The position numbers and the translations under genes are program-made. A stretch of DNA of 64,000 bases. It comes from Moniliophthora roreri. Taxonomy: Eukaryota > Basidiomycota > Agaricomycetes > Agaricales > Marasmiaceae. Under the pieces are notes generated by a model, which saw nothing but the letters and a program-made list of their open reading frames with translations, was not told where the DNA came from and made no database searches. Numbering within the stretch: position 1 is the first letter of the stretch; the number at the start of each line of letters is the position of its first letter. Below, piece by piece: positions 12,678-24,988 of this stretch. The stretch spans positions 1 through 64,000 of the forward strand of contig LATX02000013.1 of NCBI GenBank assembly GCA_001466705.2, in the 5' to 3' direction.

Positions 12678-13589
12678 ACCAGTTCCAATGGGTATAGAGG
12701 TATTGACATTGTTGTTTCAAACAGAGACTCCTCAAATTTTTGACATACAGACCCATGTAGTTATCAAAGCTCTAGAATAGTTTATTCTGAACATAATCTA
12801 CATGCATTGTGCCATGGATGAAGGTATACTCAGAGAGTGGAAATTTTTTTTTTTAAGGTTGATTCTGGAACCTACCTACCTACCTCTGGTATGGGATTGG
12901 TGGCCTGGTAGGCCCTTGATGATAATAGCAATAAGGATGATGACACTAACAGTGGTGACAACGATGAGAGTGTGATGATGATAAGAGTGCAACAATGAGG
13001 GGAAGGACAGTGGAGATGGTGGTGGTATGAAGAAAAGAAGGAAAGTGCAGAGATTGAAATTGTTGAGCAAGATAAACCAATGATTGTGGGGGTCTTCACT
13101 CATGTGATGACACCTCGCCCAATCAACAAATACCATTCATGATGGTTTGCCCCCCTGCACACAACTCTCATAACTCACATTAACCTCCAGGAAATGCATC
13201 CAGACCTCTGAGAACAGCTCTAGTGCCAAAAGCCTGTGTTATCTCCTGTAATTGCCCATAACCACTCATAACCACTCATAACCACTCNCAATATGCAGTT
13301 TGTTCATACTACATTCTGTCTTCTTGACATTGTTGATCAGAGGGGAGAGGTAAGGCACTGGCTACAAGAACACATTTGCTGGTTTCTGGGTCATGGACAT
13401 GATTGAATTCACTATAAGAGATTATGTGTCAATCAAGAGTGCACAAGAGAGTAGGCTAGTTGGCATACCATTCAAAGTCTGACTCGGTAATACCACTTGA
13501 TTGTGCTACACAAAGAGCTGATCTGTTGATCAGATCCTGCTCTACTATTGTCTATGTGTGTGCATGGTGATGTGCAGAGTGTGGTTTGG
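12678..13589. other. Spacer with low-complexity tracts and an assembly N
   Basis: There is no gene. 12940-13060 is rich in gatgat/ggtgat triplets and gives long false frames on the minus strand. At 13259-13287 the 10-mer ataaccactc is repeated three times and runs into an undetermined base at 13288, where the repeat is probably collapsed. Confidence 0.65.
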
Positions 13590-15205
13590 TGTGATCAGAG
13601 TTACCACACTTAGACTCTATTTGATGTTTGTGAACCAAATAAGTGTGTATTTATTTATCAACGTAGAGACTACGAGGATATATTTGTTTAATAATTCGTT
13701 TTTATTGTGTGTTTTCTAGTTTCTATTATCTCAATCAAGCCTAAATACAACAGCTAATTGCGCTAAGGCAATGGTAAGACTACCCTGAAGTGATAACCCA
13801 AGTAATCAAAGACTACAGTACCTCTTGTACTGGATACAACCCTCTTGGTTGTGATCTGTAATGCACTTAAGCCAGAAAACTTCTACTCTGGTAGCCTGAG
13901 CCCTCTCTAAGATGTGTCTACTCAATTTAGAACACACTTAAGCAGGAAAACTTCTACTCTTGTAGCCTGAGCCCTCTCTAGGATGCGTCGACACTAGCAA
14001 AACACTAGCTGCCTCCAGAAAGCCACCAAAACTTTCTGATACAAAGTCTTCTCTTGACTTGAAAACGACTATCTGCTAAAGTGCAGAACAAATATCTGGC
14101 TTTGCTGTCACTATCAAGTTTGGTTTATAGTCTTATATCTCAACTAGGTCTACTCTAAGTCCCTAGAGCCTGACGTGAGGAGGAAAATCTGATCGAATGT
14201 GATTTCCCTACACAAACAATAGCCACATACAAATATTGCATAGTGGTGGGGCAGATTCCTCTTGCTCCCACCTACAAAATGGCTGTCCTTATATACTGCT
14301 GGAAACAAATATCTACAATAAAATTATAATAATAGGTATATATCATACTGGTCACAGGAAAAATCACAAAATGAACATATATGGGTTCAGTCCCTGGTCA
14401 CAATAGTAATCCCATACCATATATAGGTATGCAGGTCACCAATAAATACAATCTTGGGTATTGGAAGCACAACTTGAGCTAGGCCCTCCATGCAGTATAT
14501 GGGTATCTAGGTTTGGAATCCATTGCTACTGCCTAGGAGTTCCTTATTCCATTTTTCAATGGTCAGAAATACTCTCAACTTCCATAGGAGTCATCATGTA
14601 TTTCCTTGTTCCATCTGTCCTATCAGACTGACTCATGCTTATCTCTTATGTGTTTTTTCTCATCTATTGATCCTATCTGATTTCCATCTTATCGCTTTCT
14701 CCTATCTTTGGAGGGATCATTGCATCACCATCTCAGAATGCAGAGTGATCATATACTTGAGCTAATACTCCATCATATATCTGACTTAGATATCGTCATA
14801 TCTTTTCTCTTGGTATATCGTAGGTATCATCCTGAGCTTGAAGGAGCTCTCTGAGAGTAATTGAAGATTGTTTAGAAGTGAAATATCCCCTTGATATACA
14901 ATATATATGTTCAACTACTAGTGTGTCTCTCTTGAACACACTGTATAGAAGTCCCTACAGGTTTCAGGAGGCTCAATGCACAATATTGAGAGTCTATAAG
15001 TGACTTGGTACCCATGTGGGGCATACCGTAAGCACAATTAACTTATAGCTTTGTGCCATCAAGCATATATAGGTTTTGACTGACTACTCAGGCTCATATC
15101 AGTCCTTCTATTTCCATGTTTCTTATCATTTCAACTGTTTAAATACGTCTGAACAATGCTCATATGTGTAGAATTTGAAAGGTTTATAAAATTGGCATAT
15201 TATCA
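13590..15205. mobile_element. Solo-type LTR, about 1.6 kb (copy B1)
   Basis: It starts TGTGATCAGAGTTACCA, like the LTR at 4018, and ends in ATATTATCA. It is 1.6 kb long, AT-rich and has no ORF of note. Its 3' 985 bp (14221-15205) recur at 15707-16693. I could not find a matching 5-bp duplication on the two sides, probably because the right side is a rearranged or misassembled region. Confidence 0.75.
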
Positions 15206-15705
15206 GTACAAGCACAATTCCTTTCAATTTTGGCCAGAGCCTTTCTTTGTTCACCAACATAGCAGTTGGCTCCTGACTTTATTTGGTAGTAGAGCATCTG
15301 ATAACACCACTGTCAGAATCTTGCAACCTACCTTACAGAACCAAGAATGCACCTGTCTTCTGAACAAGCACACTTCATTCCTGTCCTCACTTGGGCTCCA
15401 CAGCTCAAAATTGGCATGGTTAGGATCATTAGTGCCCAATACATCTGCAACAGCTTTGAGTATTCCATCTGAGCTGACAAGAGTGTGAACTCACACTGCT
15501 GACTTGTCAATGCACTGAAATCAACCTGCACTGCAATAGCCCCTCTTCCTTCAGGATATTCTCCCAGAAGAACGAACCTTCTACTTGTATTGCTTGGTAT
15601 GGTGATGATAGACCTGACCCTTATCTTTCCCACTCCATCAGCTATGAATCGGTACTCTCTCCACATCTCTCCTTCATCAGTTGTAAAGAGGATGTGGTCC
15701 ACAGG
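15206..15705 (-). pseudogene. VPS10/sortilin-type receptor fragment
   Basis: Minus-strand translation gives PVDHILFTTDEGEMWREY, then VRSIITIPSNTSRRFVLLGE, then QVDFSALTSQQC, and in a shifted frame FELWSPSEDRNEVCLFRRQ. These are the hallmarks of the VPS10 domain: a beta-propeller repeat with a TTDEG Asp-box, then the Cys-rich part with WSP...CLFGR. VPS10 is the Golgi-to-vacuole sorting receptor. Only about 140 of roughly 1400-1500 residues are present, in at least two frames, between two LTR copies and next to an N (15706). It is a dead fragment of a host gene copy or an allele broken by LTR insertion. Confidence 0.82.
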
Positions 15706-15706
15706 N

Positions 15707-16693
15707 ATAGCCACATACAAATATTGCATAGTGGTGGGGCAGATTCCTCTTGCTCCCACCTACAAAATGGCTGTCCTTATATACTGCTGGAAACAAATAT
15801 CTACAATAAAATTATAATAATAGGTATATATTGTACTGGTCACAGGAAAAATCACAAAATGAATGTATATGGGTTCAGTCCCTTGTCACAATAGTAATCC
15901 CATACCATATATAGGTATGTGGGTCACCAATAAATACAATCTTGGGTATTGGAAGCACAACTTGAGCTAGGCCCTCCATGCAGTATATGGGTATCTAGGT
16001 TCAGAATCCGTTGCTACTGCCTAGGAGTTCCTTATCCCATTTTTCAATGGTTGGAAATACTCTCAACTTCCGTAGAAGTCATTGTGTATTTCCTTGTTCC
16101 ATCTGTCCTATCTGACCAACTCATGCTTATCTCTCATGTGTCTTTTCTTGTCTATTGATCCTATCTGATTTCCATCTTATTGCTTTCTCCTATCTTTGGA
16201 GGGATCATTGCATCACCATCTTGGAATACAGAGTGATCATATACTTGAGCTAATACTCCATTATATATCTGACTTAGATATTGTCATATCTTTTCTCTTG
16301 GTATATCGTAGGTATCATCCTGAGCTTGAAGGAGCTCTCTGAGAGTAATTGAAGATTGTTTAAAAGTGAAATATCCTCTCGATATACTATATATATGTTC
16401 AACTACCAATGTGTCTCTCTTGAACACACTGTATAGAGGTCCCTACAGGTTTCAGAAGGCTCAATGCACAATATTGAGAGTCTATAAGTGACTTGGTACC
16501 CATGTGGGGCATACTGTAAGTACAATTAACTTATAGCTTTGTGCCATCAAGCATATATAGGTTTTGACTGACTACTCAGGCTCATATTAGTCCTTCTATT
16601 TCCATGTTTCTTATCATTTCAACTGTTTAAATATGTCCGAATGACACTCATATGTGTAGAATTTGGAAGGTTTATAAAATTGGTGTATTAGCA
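15707..16693. mobile_element. LTR 3' part (copy B2)
   Basis: It is about 90% identical to 14221-15205, starting immediately after the N at 15706 and ending in GTATTAGCA. It is inserted in a transposase relic on its right side (16694). The missing 5' part of the LTR is probably lost in the assembly gap. Confidence 0.78.
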
Positions 16694-17385
16694 GTAGAGC
16701 CGCTTTGCATAGCCCCAACATTGCTTAATTGGATTGAGCTCACAGTGGAACTTGGGTAAGAACCAAACCTGAACACTCCTCTTGATGCATGCCTCTTCCA
16801 ATAGAGACTTGACACTGGTAAAATCCAGCTCATTGAACAAAATACAGCAGCAACAGCAATCAGTTGCACCAGGTAGACAGTTAAAGTTTGTTCCACACTG
16901 AGCTTTAAGCCTTGAAATCTTCTGTGGGTCATATCCTCGCTCTGTGAGAATTGTTGCCATGCTCTTGAAGAGACCAGCATTGGGACTCTCTGTATAGTAC
17001 AGATTCTGTGGCAATCCATTCTCAAAATGGGCTTCTGTCATCTGAATCTGCACCTTCTCAGCCCTGCCAGTCTGGCTGTTGTAGACCAGGTTCCCATTGT
17101 TGTTGTGATGAGTAGTCTCAACAAGAAAGTTTGGGCATGTCTCACCCTTCTTCTGTCCTGTCTTGTATACTTCTGGTTTGAACTTTGGCATATGGCGAGC
17201 AGAGAGAGCATCATTAGCACGTTTTTGGTGAGTGGTCGCATTGTCATAGATAAAGTAGTGTTCAATGTTGTTGCCAAATTCAGGAAGAATGTGATAGCAT
17301 CATTAGCTTGCTTGATGATGTCTTCATTGGTGAAGTACCCATCATGGTTCTTGCCTGGCTTTATGACACACATTGCTGAGTGCCC
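16694..17385 (-). pseudogene. Tc1/mariner-like DDE transposase, C-terminal part
   Basis: Minus strand from 17373: KPGKNHDGYFTNEDIIKQA and, in other frames, THQK-type and MPKFKPEVYKTGQKKG, then ILTERGYDPQKISRLKAQC, FTSVKSLLEEACI and WFLPKFHCELNPIKQCWGYA. The last block, with FHCELNPIE-x-WG, holds the third acidic residue of a DDE_3 endonuclease and is typical of agaricomycete Tc1-like elements. At least one frameshift separates the front part from the back, and an LTR is inserted directly after GYAKRLY. It is not functional. Confidence 0.85.
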
Positions 17386-18492
17386 AGTCTGAGGACCAAC
17401 AAGCCACTCAATGATGTGCCCAATTTTGGCCTAGACATGAAATTGTGCACTTTTCACGTCAAATACTAGAAAAAGAGCCCAGAAGTACATGTGATATTCA
17501 TGTGACTTGCTGACCCGTAAGCTCTAATACAGTGCCTAAGCCTTAAGTGCCAGGTCTAATAAGTCTAATAGTTGACACTGTAACACAATCTAGAGGAGGT
17601 TAGTAGTCTATACTAGCCCTCTACATTACAGTGAAGCATCACTGTGAGGGTCCTTGGTCAATAAAATGGGCCAGAAACTACTAATTCCAAACACAAAGGA
17701 ATAGATATCAGTGGGATCCACAGTCTAAGTGCACTAGATTGTTTGTTTTGTGATCACATTGCATGATAATGTGTCAATAGACTTAAAACCTAATTATTAC
17801 TATCAATAACTAGTACATAGTTGAAACTTGTTCCTACATGGAGCTTCGAAGACACTCATGCAGATATGATGGCCTTTCCAGGTGTATGCAGAACAACTGA
17901 TAGGCAACAAGTACACCAGAGATTGTGAATGACTCGCAAGATCATACACGGGACAGGAGGAGATTGAATATGGCAGATGTCTAGACTGTGACATCCACCA
18001 ATCCAATGGTAGAAAGCAGCTACGGAAAGGGAAACATACCTGCATATACAGCTGGTCCAGAACCCATAGCTATGTGGAAGGATCGTATGACCCAGCAATG
18101 CTCCACGCAGGGTCAAAAACCCAATAAATTGACCATTTGGTCACCAAATATACTCAATATACCTAATTGCTATGTGGAATCGAACTTTTAGGCACAAACA
18201 CATACAATTTATACTATAAACTAAAACACGTTCATTTTATCTTTTATTTTATTATTTCCAATTATTATTCTGTATATAAAGAGCTGTACTTGTAGATGCA
18301 GGCTCAAGCACCGACTGGTACTTGCATGATATAGCCCCACACAGTGTTGATTTAGACCTCTGCACAAGCTTCTTAAACCAAGTCTCTATGCACTTGCCAG
18401 TCTATTGCTTCCAGTTGAGCCAAGATTTATATATATCTTGCCTCACTGTATACATTCCTTTACAATCAACCAATAAACCATACATTAAAAAC
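17386..18492. other. Repeat-derived spacer
   Basis: There is no gene. 17640-17718 is the inverted mate of the repeat at 6280-6357, and similarity extends weakly to about 17760. The rest is AT-rich, with short unrelated frames at 17803-18191. Confidence 0.55.
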
Positions 18493-19871
18493 CTATACTT
18501 TGTGANTCCCTTTCTTACCGCTGGCCTTGTTGGCACCGTTCTTTTTTCCCTCCCGCTTCTTCCTCATCTCCTCCTCATGCTTCACTGTCCATTCCTCAAG
18601 CTCGTCAGGATCAAGCTGCTTGAATCCAATGGACCCATCCTTAAGGCCGGCAAGAAGATCCTGCAGCGGAGCGACTTTGCTGCTCAAGCGACTTGGATTT
18701 TGAAATTCCCCTGGCCAGTTCCGAGGAATGATGCCGTGTAGCAGGGTGATCTGGGAGCCGAAGTTGTCCCAGGGTATCGTATTAATCGTTTTTCCACCAA
18801 GTTCATTGCCTAGAAGTCATTAATTCAACAAGTTATCCATCAACATATGATGTACTCACTGAGCAACTCTTTAACTTTATCCCGAATCTGATGCTCCAAG
18901 ATCTTAGACTTCTCGTCTGCTTTTTCCGACATTTTCTCTGGACTGCAGCTGGCGATCGCAAAGGCTTTGAGCCTGTATCCAACACAATCTGTATCCCAAC
19001 TGCGCACTATAACCTTCAGGTAGGGCTCGATCTTGGGGTTTGAGAAATACCATTTAGGTGCCGTGAACGTGTCGGTGTGACTGCGAACAACACAAAAGAA
19101 ACCTTCGACACCAACTCGCTGTTTGAAAGTGTCGAACTGAATAACAAAGAGGCCAGCCTACAGAAGGACTACGACAATACAACCAACCATTTCACCAAGG
19201 TTTGACGCGCTTTTGGCAAATATTTAAGCATGGGCTTTTGCAGTAGGGTGTCAAATCTTTCGGTACGCAACCTGCTGTGAGATTCTCTTGTATTGTTTGA
19301 CGAGCTCACACATTGCAGTACGATTCTCAGGCCTGCGTAGCTCCCAATATTCATTGCCATATTTCTGGGCGATTTGGACTGTGTTGAGGTTAGTGACGCC
19401 GCCTACAAGATATCAGTTTCGGGATGCATTCGAGATGGACAAACACGTACTATTCCTCAGATCGTGAGACTTGACGAACTTCCATGCATTATATTTATTG
19501 ATTTTTTTCTGAGCCCTCACAGTCTGAATGCCACCTTGAAAGAACATATCCAAGAAATAGTGTTCCTTCAGCCTGTACTTCGTAGCTAAGGCAGCACATC
19601 TGCACTTGAGCTCATTATTCAGCTCCTCCACATCCTTTTTGAATGCTTCCCGCTTTGCCTTTCCATGTTCCTCTCGCTCTTTATGTTGGGTCTTTGTGAG
19701 CAGGTTCTTTGTGGGCTGGTAAAATCGAAGGCGTGGTTGGATGGTTCGTTGGGCCGGAACAAAGGAGTACTTTGATTTTGGGACTTTAGAAGCACTAGGA
19801 TGCTTATCACTGGGCTTGTAGACTTTGATGATGACCATGTAGTAGAGAAATAGAGAGCAGTGAAGTGACAC
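18493..19871 (-). pseudogene. Relic of an agaricomycete-expanded gene family of unknown function
   Basis: Read 3' to 5', the pieces are: LTKTQHKEREEHGKAKREAF and KCRCAALATKYRLKEHYFL (near 19700), then RVGVEGFFCVVRSH, TAPKWYFSNPKI and GYRLKAFAIASC (19120-18950), SEKADEKSKILEHQIRDKV (18900), and SSKVAPLQDLLAGLKDGSIG (18690). I know this order (charged helix, VGVEGFF, WYF, AIAGCD-like, LxxLLDALKDG) from a large set of agaricomycete hypothetical proteins, often next to transposons. Its function is unknown. Several frames are needed and an N at 18506 cuts the 3' end. Confidence 0.65.
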
Positions 19872-20039
19872 AGAACAAGGGATTCCGGAGATAAATAAAA
19901 ATCAAGAAAATTTGTAACACTCTTGGATTTGAATTTGATTGATTGTGAGTTGCACCGTTTCAAACCACTCAAGCGATGGATAGAACAGAAGTGTATTACT
20001 TGATCAACGAGCAGAATGTTCAGTTCACAAAAAGCTTTT

Positions 20040-21250
20040 ACACCCCATCATCTAACAAAGCATACAACATAGATAGGGGTTCAATGGATACAGAGGGCCT
20101 GATAGCAGCCATGCGATCAACAAAATTTTCAAAGCTTCGATTGCATCGGCAGTACGCCTCTACTACCAGGCATGCTCTCTCTGTTCCATAACCGTGACAC
20201 TTCAGGTAGAGAATGCCATACTGCCCAACAATTGTGCCAATGTTCCTCATAGCCTCATCCCAATCCTTCTCGACATTCTCAGATATTCTGTAAGTGGCAA
20301 GCTCAAGTTCTGATGGGTTGTGGTTGGAGGAAGCTGGGACATTAAAACTTGCCTCAGCTGCCTCAAGCTGACTGGCAGTAAATTCTTCGACATTATTCCA
20401 GTACAGCTCATCTTGAGATAAAATAGTGAGAGTGAATATTTCTGGAAGTGAAAATTAACTTACCATCCAAGTTCTGAGTAGTTTGAGAGCGAGCAACAGA
20501 CGTTCAAGAGGTTTGTAGGGGAGAACGGGCAGCGGGAAAGGTTGGTGACCGAGTTGGTCGAGTCGGAGTACAAGGGGTGGCTGGAGTACGAGGGACAGCC
20601 GGAGTACAATGGACAGCCAGAGTATGAGGGACGGCTAAGAGAGAGGTTGGCACTTGTGAAACAGCAGCCATCCTTTGAACTCCAGATGGTGAGGTTGGGG
20701 AGTTAGATGCGTCACGAACTGACATAGACAAAATTGGCTGTGGTGTTTGTGGTTGAGCTGTATTCCTCGGCATAGTCCTTGGTGTACAAGGAGTGCGGGG
20801 AGATGAGGGATATGCAGGAGTAGTGGCTGGTCTGGAATGGTATGGAGAAGGAGGAGGTAGGCTTGGTAGTCCCGTAGTGCTGCTCAGTTCGTCCTGGACC
20901 TGGTTGTGAAGGGGTTCGGCACCTTTAGTGATCATGGCGAAAAGGCCAGCTGCCCATGAGCCATGTGCAGTATAAATGGGCACTATGTTGGTGAGTCAGA
21001 AGTTCATGACTGCAGCATCCCTATTATATGTCGTTAAGAGGAGTCTAAATAAGTGAGTCAGACAGACTTACTGGTCATAATACAGTGCGACAGATTTTGC
21101 AATATGAAAGGCATAGAAACATGGGAACTCCTGGTCCATCATATGACAAACTGTGTCAAAATTCTCAGCCTGATCCAGGTACTCAATTAGAGCCTCTGGG
21201 TCTTTCACGAACTCAACTGAACTGTCGATGATTGGTTGCAGGTACTGAAG
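20040..21250 (-). pseudogene. Fragmented unknown gene with Pro/Thr-rich linker
   Basis: Three minus-strand blocks follow each other: GQEILQYLQPIIDSSVEFV to AFHIAKSVALYYDQ (21270-21068), a Pro/Thr-rich segment with repeated TPCTP/VPRTP units (20983-20504), and NPSELELATYRISENVEKDW to IGTIVGQYGILYLKCHGYG (20330-20180). Amino-acid composition and lack of stops suggest real exons. I do not recognise the family. It lies directly upstream of, and in line with, the relic at 18493-19871, so both may once have been one gene or one captured block. Confidence 0.4.
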
Positions 21251-21282
21251 AATTTCTTGTCCTCTCTGGATTGAGGGAACTT

Positions 21283-21636
21283 CATCAGCGAAATGGACAC
21301 CTAAATATATTGGAATAAAATGAGTGAAATACATTATAATGGCCAAAATACATTATAATCATTATGGTGTATTTTAATGTAATATAATTGTTGTTCCTTT
21401 ATTTTAATTCTATTTTACTACATTATAATAACCCTGTCTCATTTTATTGCATTTTAATGTACTATAATAATACCATCCCATTTTATTATATTTTAATGGA
21501 TTATAATAACACCAGTCTCATTTTAATGCATTTTAATGTATTGTAATAGCATTGCTTGATTTTAATTTATTATAATGGACTAAAATCAGCAAAATACATT
21601 ATAATTTATTATATTTAGGTGTCCATTTTGCTGATG
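21283..21636. mobile_element. AT-rich palindromic element with inner tandem repeat
   Basis: The left end 21283-21308 (catcagcgaaatggacacct...) is repeated inverted at 21611-21636 with one mismatch. The interior is a degenerate tandem array of about 60-bp units built on cattttaatgta and attataataacacc, with almost no C or G. No target duplication is clear. It looks like a MITE or foldback element carrying a minisatellite; the inverted ends may instead be an inverted copy of a short stretch of coding DNA. Confidence 0.55.
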
Positions 21637-21925
21637 TTGGAAGCTTACTGGCCAAGCTAGTGTGGTAGCAGAATGCCCAATGCGACCAGGAATATAGATA
21701 CTGTTGAACAGGATCAGATAAGAGAAAGATAGGATGAGGTTTAAAACATACGGGTTTTTGTAGACTCCAGCTTGGAAAGTCCTTTGGCCAAAAGCACTTG
21801 CTTAATGGTAAATTTCTTGGCTTGAAAAGCAAAATATAAATGCTGACTCCTGCATATTGGAGGGAGACTGCATGTTGTGCTGTGAGATGGTATGTGAAGA
21901 AGATTGGAATGGGGGTAATAGATNT

Positions 21926-23537
21926 AAACCAGTAGTTGATTAGTTGACACGTATCCTTTCTTTGTTTTCCAGACTTGAAGGCGGCATCAAAGAGTTTGAG
22001 GGAACTGTTGCCATCAATACATGCTAGCATTGACAGAAGCAGTGTGGGTTCTTCTTCAAGATGGTACATACATGGCGCACAGAGCATTTCATTGTAGACT
22101 GTGTGGTTGTCACGGCTAAGAGCTGATAGCATGAGTTCTTCGACGTCATGCATGATTCCAAGGTAGGCATCCCAGGCAAATCGAAGTTGGTCTTCAAGGT
22201 GTGACGCCTGCAGCAACTTGTACAGTACTCAGTAAGGAACAGAAGGACAAAAAGAGGATGACGCACCAGGTGGATATACTGCAACGACCGAGCCAGTCCA
22301 TCAACACTGAACTTCGGGCACACGCAGTGAATTTGGCGATAGATTTCAAATAGGGAAAAAGAAAAGGCAATTGTGGGCTGCTCTGGGCTACCTCCTAGAA
22401 ATCCATGCCAAGCTAAAGATTCATTGACAGTTCGAGAACCATCAGGGTGAGATAGAACCTTTGGACCTGTAACTGGATATCTGTGAGATGACAACCCAAT
22501 AACACAGGATTATGGCTGTACTAGATAGAAACTCACAATGGAAATCCATAGTGGTGATAGTCCATGAATCATTGGCACCAGTGTCAGTTGTAAGAGCACC
22601 AAACGCCTTGAATGCGAGATATGCCCTGAGTATGTGTGGTTTTTGTTTTTCCCAATATTCATTTTGAAGTTTGACCCAGTCTTCGCAAGTACAATCGTCA
22701 CCTCGTCTACAGACCTGTCAGATTATTTTTATAGGAAACAACAACAGACGCACCGATTTGAATGCTCAAGCGTGGAGGTCAACAGAGTGTGATACTCCAA
22801 TTCCCCACCAGCATAGCTGCTCAACATTCCCTCTTCTCCAGAAGGAAGCTGCATGGATGCTGGATCTGGATGTTCANTGGACATTCATCATCATTGCTAT
22901 GGTGGCCAGCCATATCCACATCTTCATGTAGTTGCTCCCGAACAGGAAAACTGAGTCCTAAAGGTTTTTGAGAATGCAAATATCAACAGATACTTGAAGA
23001 CGCACCTCTCATCATATTGTGATACTCTGCATTTTCAGCACTCCACTCGTCAGCATTTCTGTTCAAAGAACATGTAATTTTCTTGACTTTCTGTCCCTTG
23101 TGTACAACCTCCTCTCCATACATGGTAGTTGTCTTCATTGTGTTCTTCGGGTGGAATTGTGACTTCCTCATGGTTGTTGGCTTCAAAGTTGGGAATACAA
23201 GAAAGTAGAGAGGCAAAATGTGTATTATTGTAAGCAATATAAATACAGTGGATAATCACTATAGCTACAAGGGTGAGTATTAATCAGATATGTTCAAACA
23301 AAAGAGGGAAAAGGAAGTGTACCTTTCATTTCACCAGTGACGATGACAACTCTGTAACGACTCTGAAAAGCGCCTGACCATGGTGGGAATGTTGACCAAG
23401 GAGTGGGCCTTGAGGACTTGGGTGTCAATGAAGGGTGGTCTAGGAGGTGCAGCAGAGTGCAGATGGAAGGGGCAGAGAAGTGCAGGCATTTGCCCACTAT
23501 TTCCGTCTCTTCTGATGCCGCGTCAGACCCCGATCAC
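21926..23537 (-). pseudogene. KDZ (Kyakuja-Dileera-Zisupton) transposase, 5' and middle part
   Basis: The minus strand shows KKITCSLNRNADEWSAENAE (near 23090), then CRRGDDCTCEDWVKLQNEYW (22700), then FLGGSPEQPTIAFSFSLFE, YRQIHCVCPKFSVDGLARSL (22400-22290), an intron with GT-AG ends, LEDQLRFAWDAYLGIMHDVE (22200), and MLACIDGNSSLKLFDAAF (22030). SPEQPT, LFEIYRQIH and MDGNNSLK are signatures of basidiomycete KDZ transposases; D in IDGNSS belongs to the catalytic core. The gene stops after QLINYWF at an N (21924), before the rest of the catalytic domain. Another N sits at 22877. It is truncated and not active as assembled. Confidence 0.85.
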
Positions 23538-23908
23538 ATCAGTAGATTGACAACTCACCTTTTGGCCTTTTATGGCATTTACAGCATTTCCGGCATTTCA
23601 AAATGTTAAGGCCAGAATGACCACAGGGCGACACATCTGCTGCTAGTTTCAAGACCCCTACTGCCCTGGTAACACTACTTCCAGACCTTACAGTAAGTAA
23701 GTGTACTCAGAAGATTTTCTCCTGGGTGATTTTTGTCCAGTAATGGTATCACATGGTCTTCTCACTATGTTTGATCAACTGTCTCTGTGATAGGTGATTC
23801 ATAGATGGATTTGTCTCGTAGAGGATCTATATACACTCACCAGATGGTAGCATAACCTAATTGTGTAGCTCCAATGACTCACCACATCTGGATGCGACTA
23901 CCTGCTCN

Positions 23909-24988
23909 TGACAGCCCAATAACACAGGATTATGGCTGTACTAGATAGAAACTCACAATGGAAATCCATAGTGGTGATAGTCCATGAATCATTGGTGCCA
24001 GCATCAGTTGTAGGAGCACCAAACACCTTGAATGCGAGATATGCCCTGAGTATGTGTGGTTTTTGTTTTTCCCAATATTCATTTTGAAGTTTGACCCAGT
24101 CTTCGTGAGTATGATCATCACCTTGTCTACAGACCTGTCAGATTATTTTTATGGAATACAACAACAGATGCACTGATTTGAATGCTCAAGTGTGGAGGTC
24201 AACAGAGTGTGATACTCCAATTCCCCACCAGCATAGCTGCTCAACATTCCCTCTTCTCCAGGAGGAAGCTGCATGGAAGCTGGATCTGGACCTTCATTGT
24301 CATTGCTATGGTGGCCAGCCATATCCACATCTTCATGTAGTTGCTCCCGAACAGGAAAACTGAGTCCCAAAGGTTTTTGAGAATGCAAATTGAAGACGCA
24401 CCTCTCATCATATTGTGATACTCTGCATTTTCAGCACTCCACTCATCAGCATTCCTGTTCAAAGAATGTGTAATTTTCTTGACTTTCTGTCCCTTGTGTA
24501 CAACCTCCTCTCCATACATGATAGTCGTCTTCATTGTGTTCTTCAGGTGGGATCATGACTTCCTTATGGTTGTTGGCTTCAAAGTTGGGAATACAGGAAA
24601 GTAGAGAGGCAAAATGTGTATTATTGTAAGCAATATAAATACAGTGGATAATCACTATAGCTACAAGGGTGAGTATTAATCAGATATGTTCAAACAAAAG
24701 AGGGAAAAGGAAGTGTACCTTTCATTTCACCAGTGACGATGACAACTCTGTGACGACTCTGAACAGCGCCTGACCGTGGTGGGAATGTTGACCAAGGAGT
24801 GTTGGGAAGCTGAGACTGGTGATGAGTCATGAGCACCAGGAAGGAGCTCTGACAGGTGGGCCTTGAGGACTTGGGTGTCAATGAAGGGTGGTCTAGGAGG
24901 TGCAGCGGAGTGCAGATGGAAGGGGCAGAGAAGTGCAGGCATTTGCCCGCTATTTCTGTCTCTTCTGATGCCACGTCAGACTCTGATC
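23909..24988 (-). pseudogene. Second copy of the KDZ 5' part
   Basis: This is a direct copy of 22489-23537, starting just after an N at 23908. It carries the same EEVVHKGQKVKKI and NADEWSAENAEYHNMMRG segment, without the TGGACATTCATCAT-type insert and N seen at 22877, and with 58 extra bases at 24798-24857. Differences between the copies are mostly CG/TG/CA changes (for example cttcgcaag against cttcgtgag). It is either a local duplication or a second allele or element copy wrongly joined in assembly. Confidence 0.8.

Noticed and set aside
12872..13136. Ser/His-rich minus-strand ORFs
   Set aside because: They come from gatgat/ggtgat low-complexity DNA.
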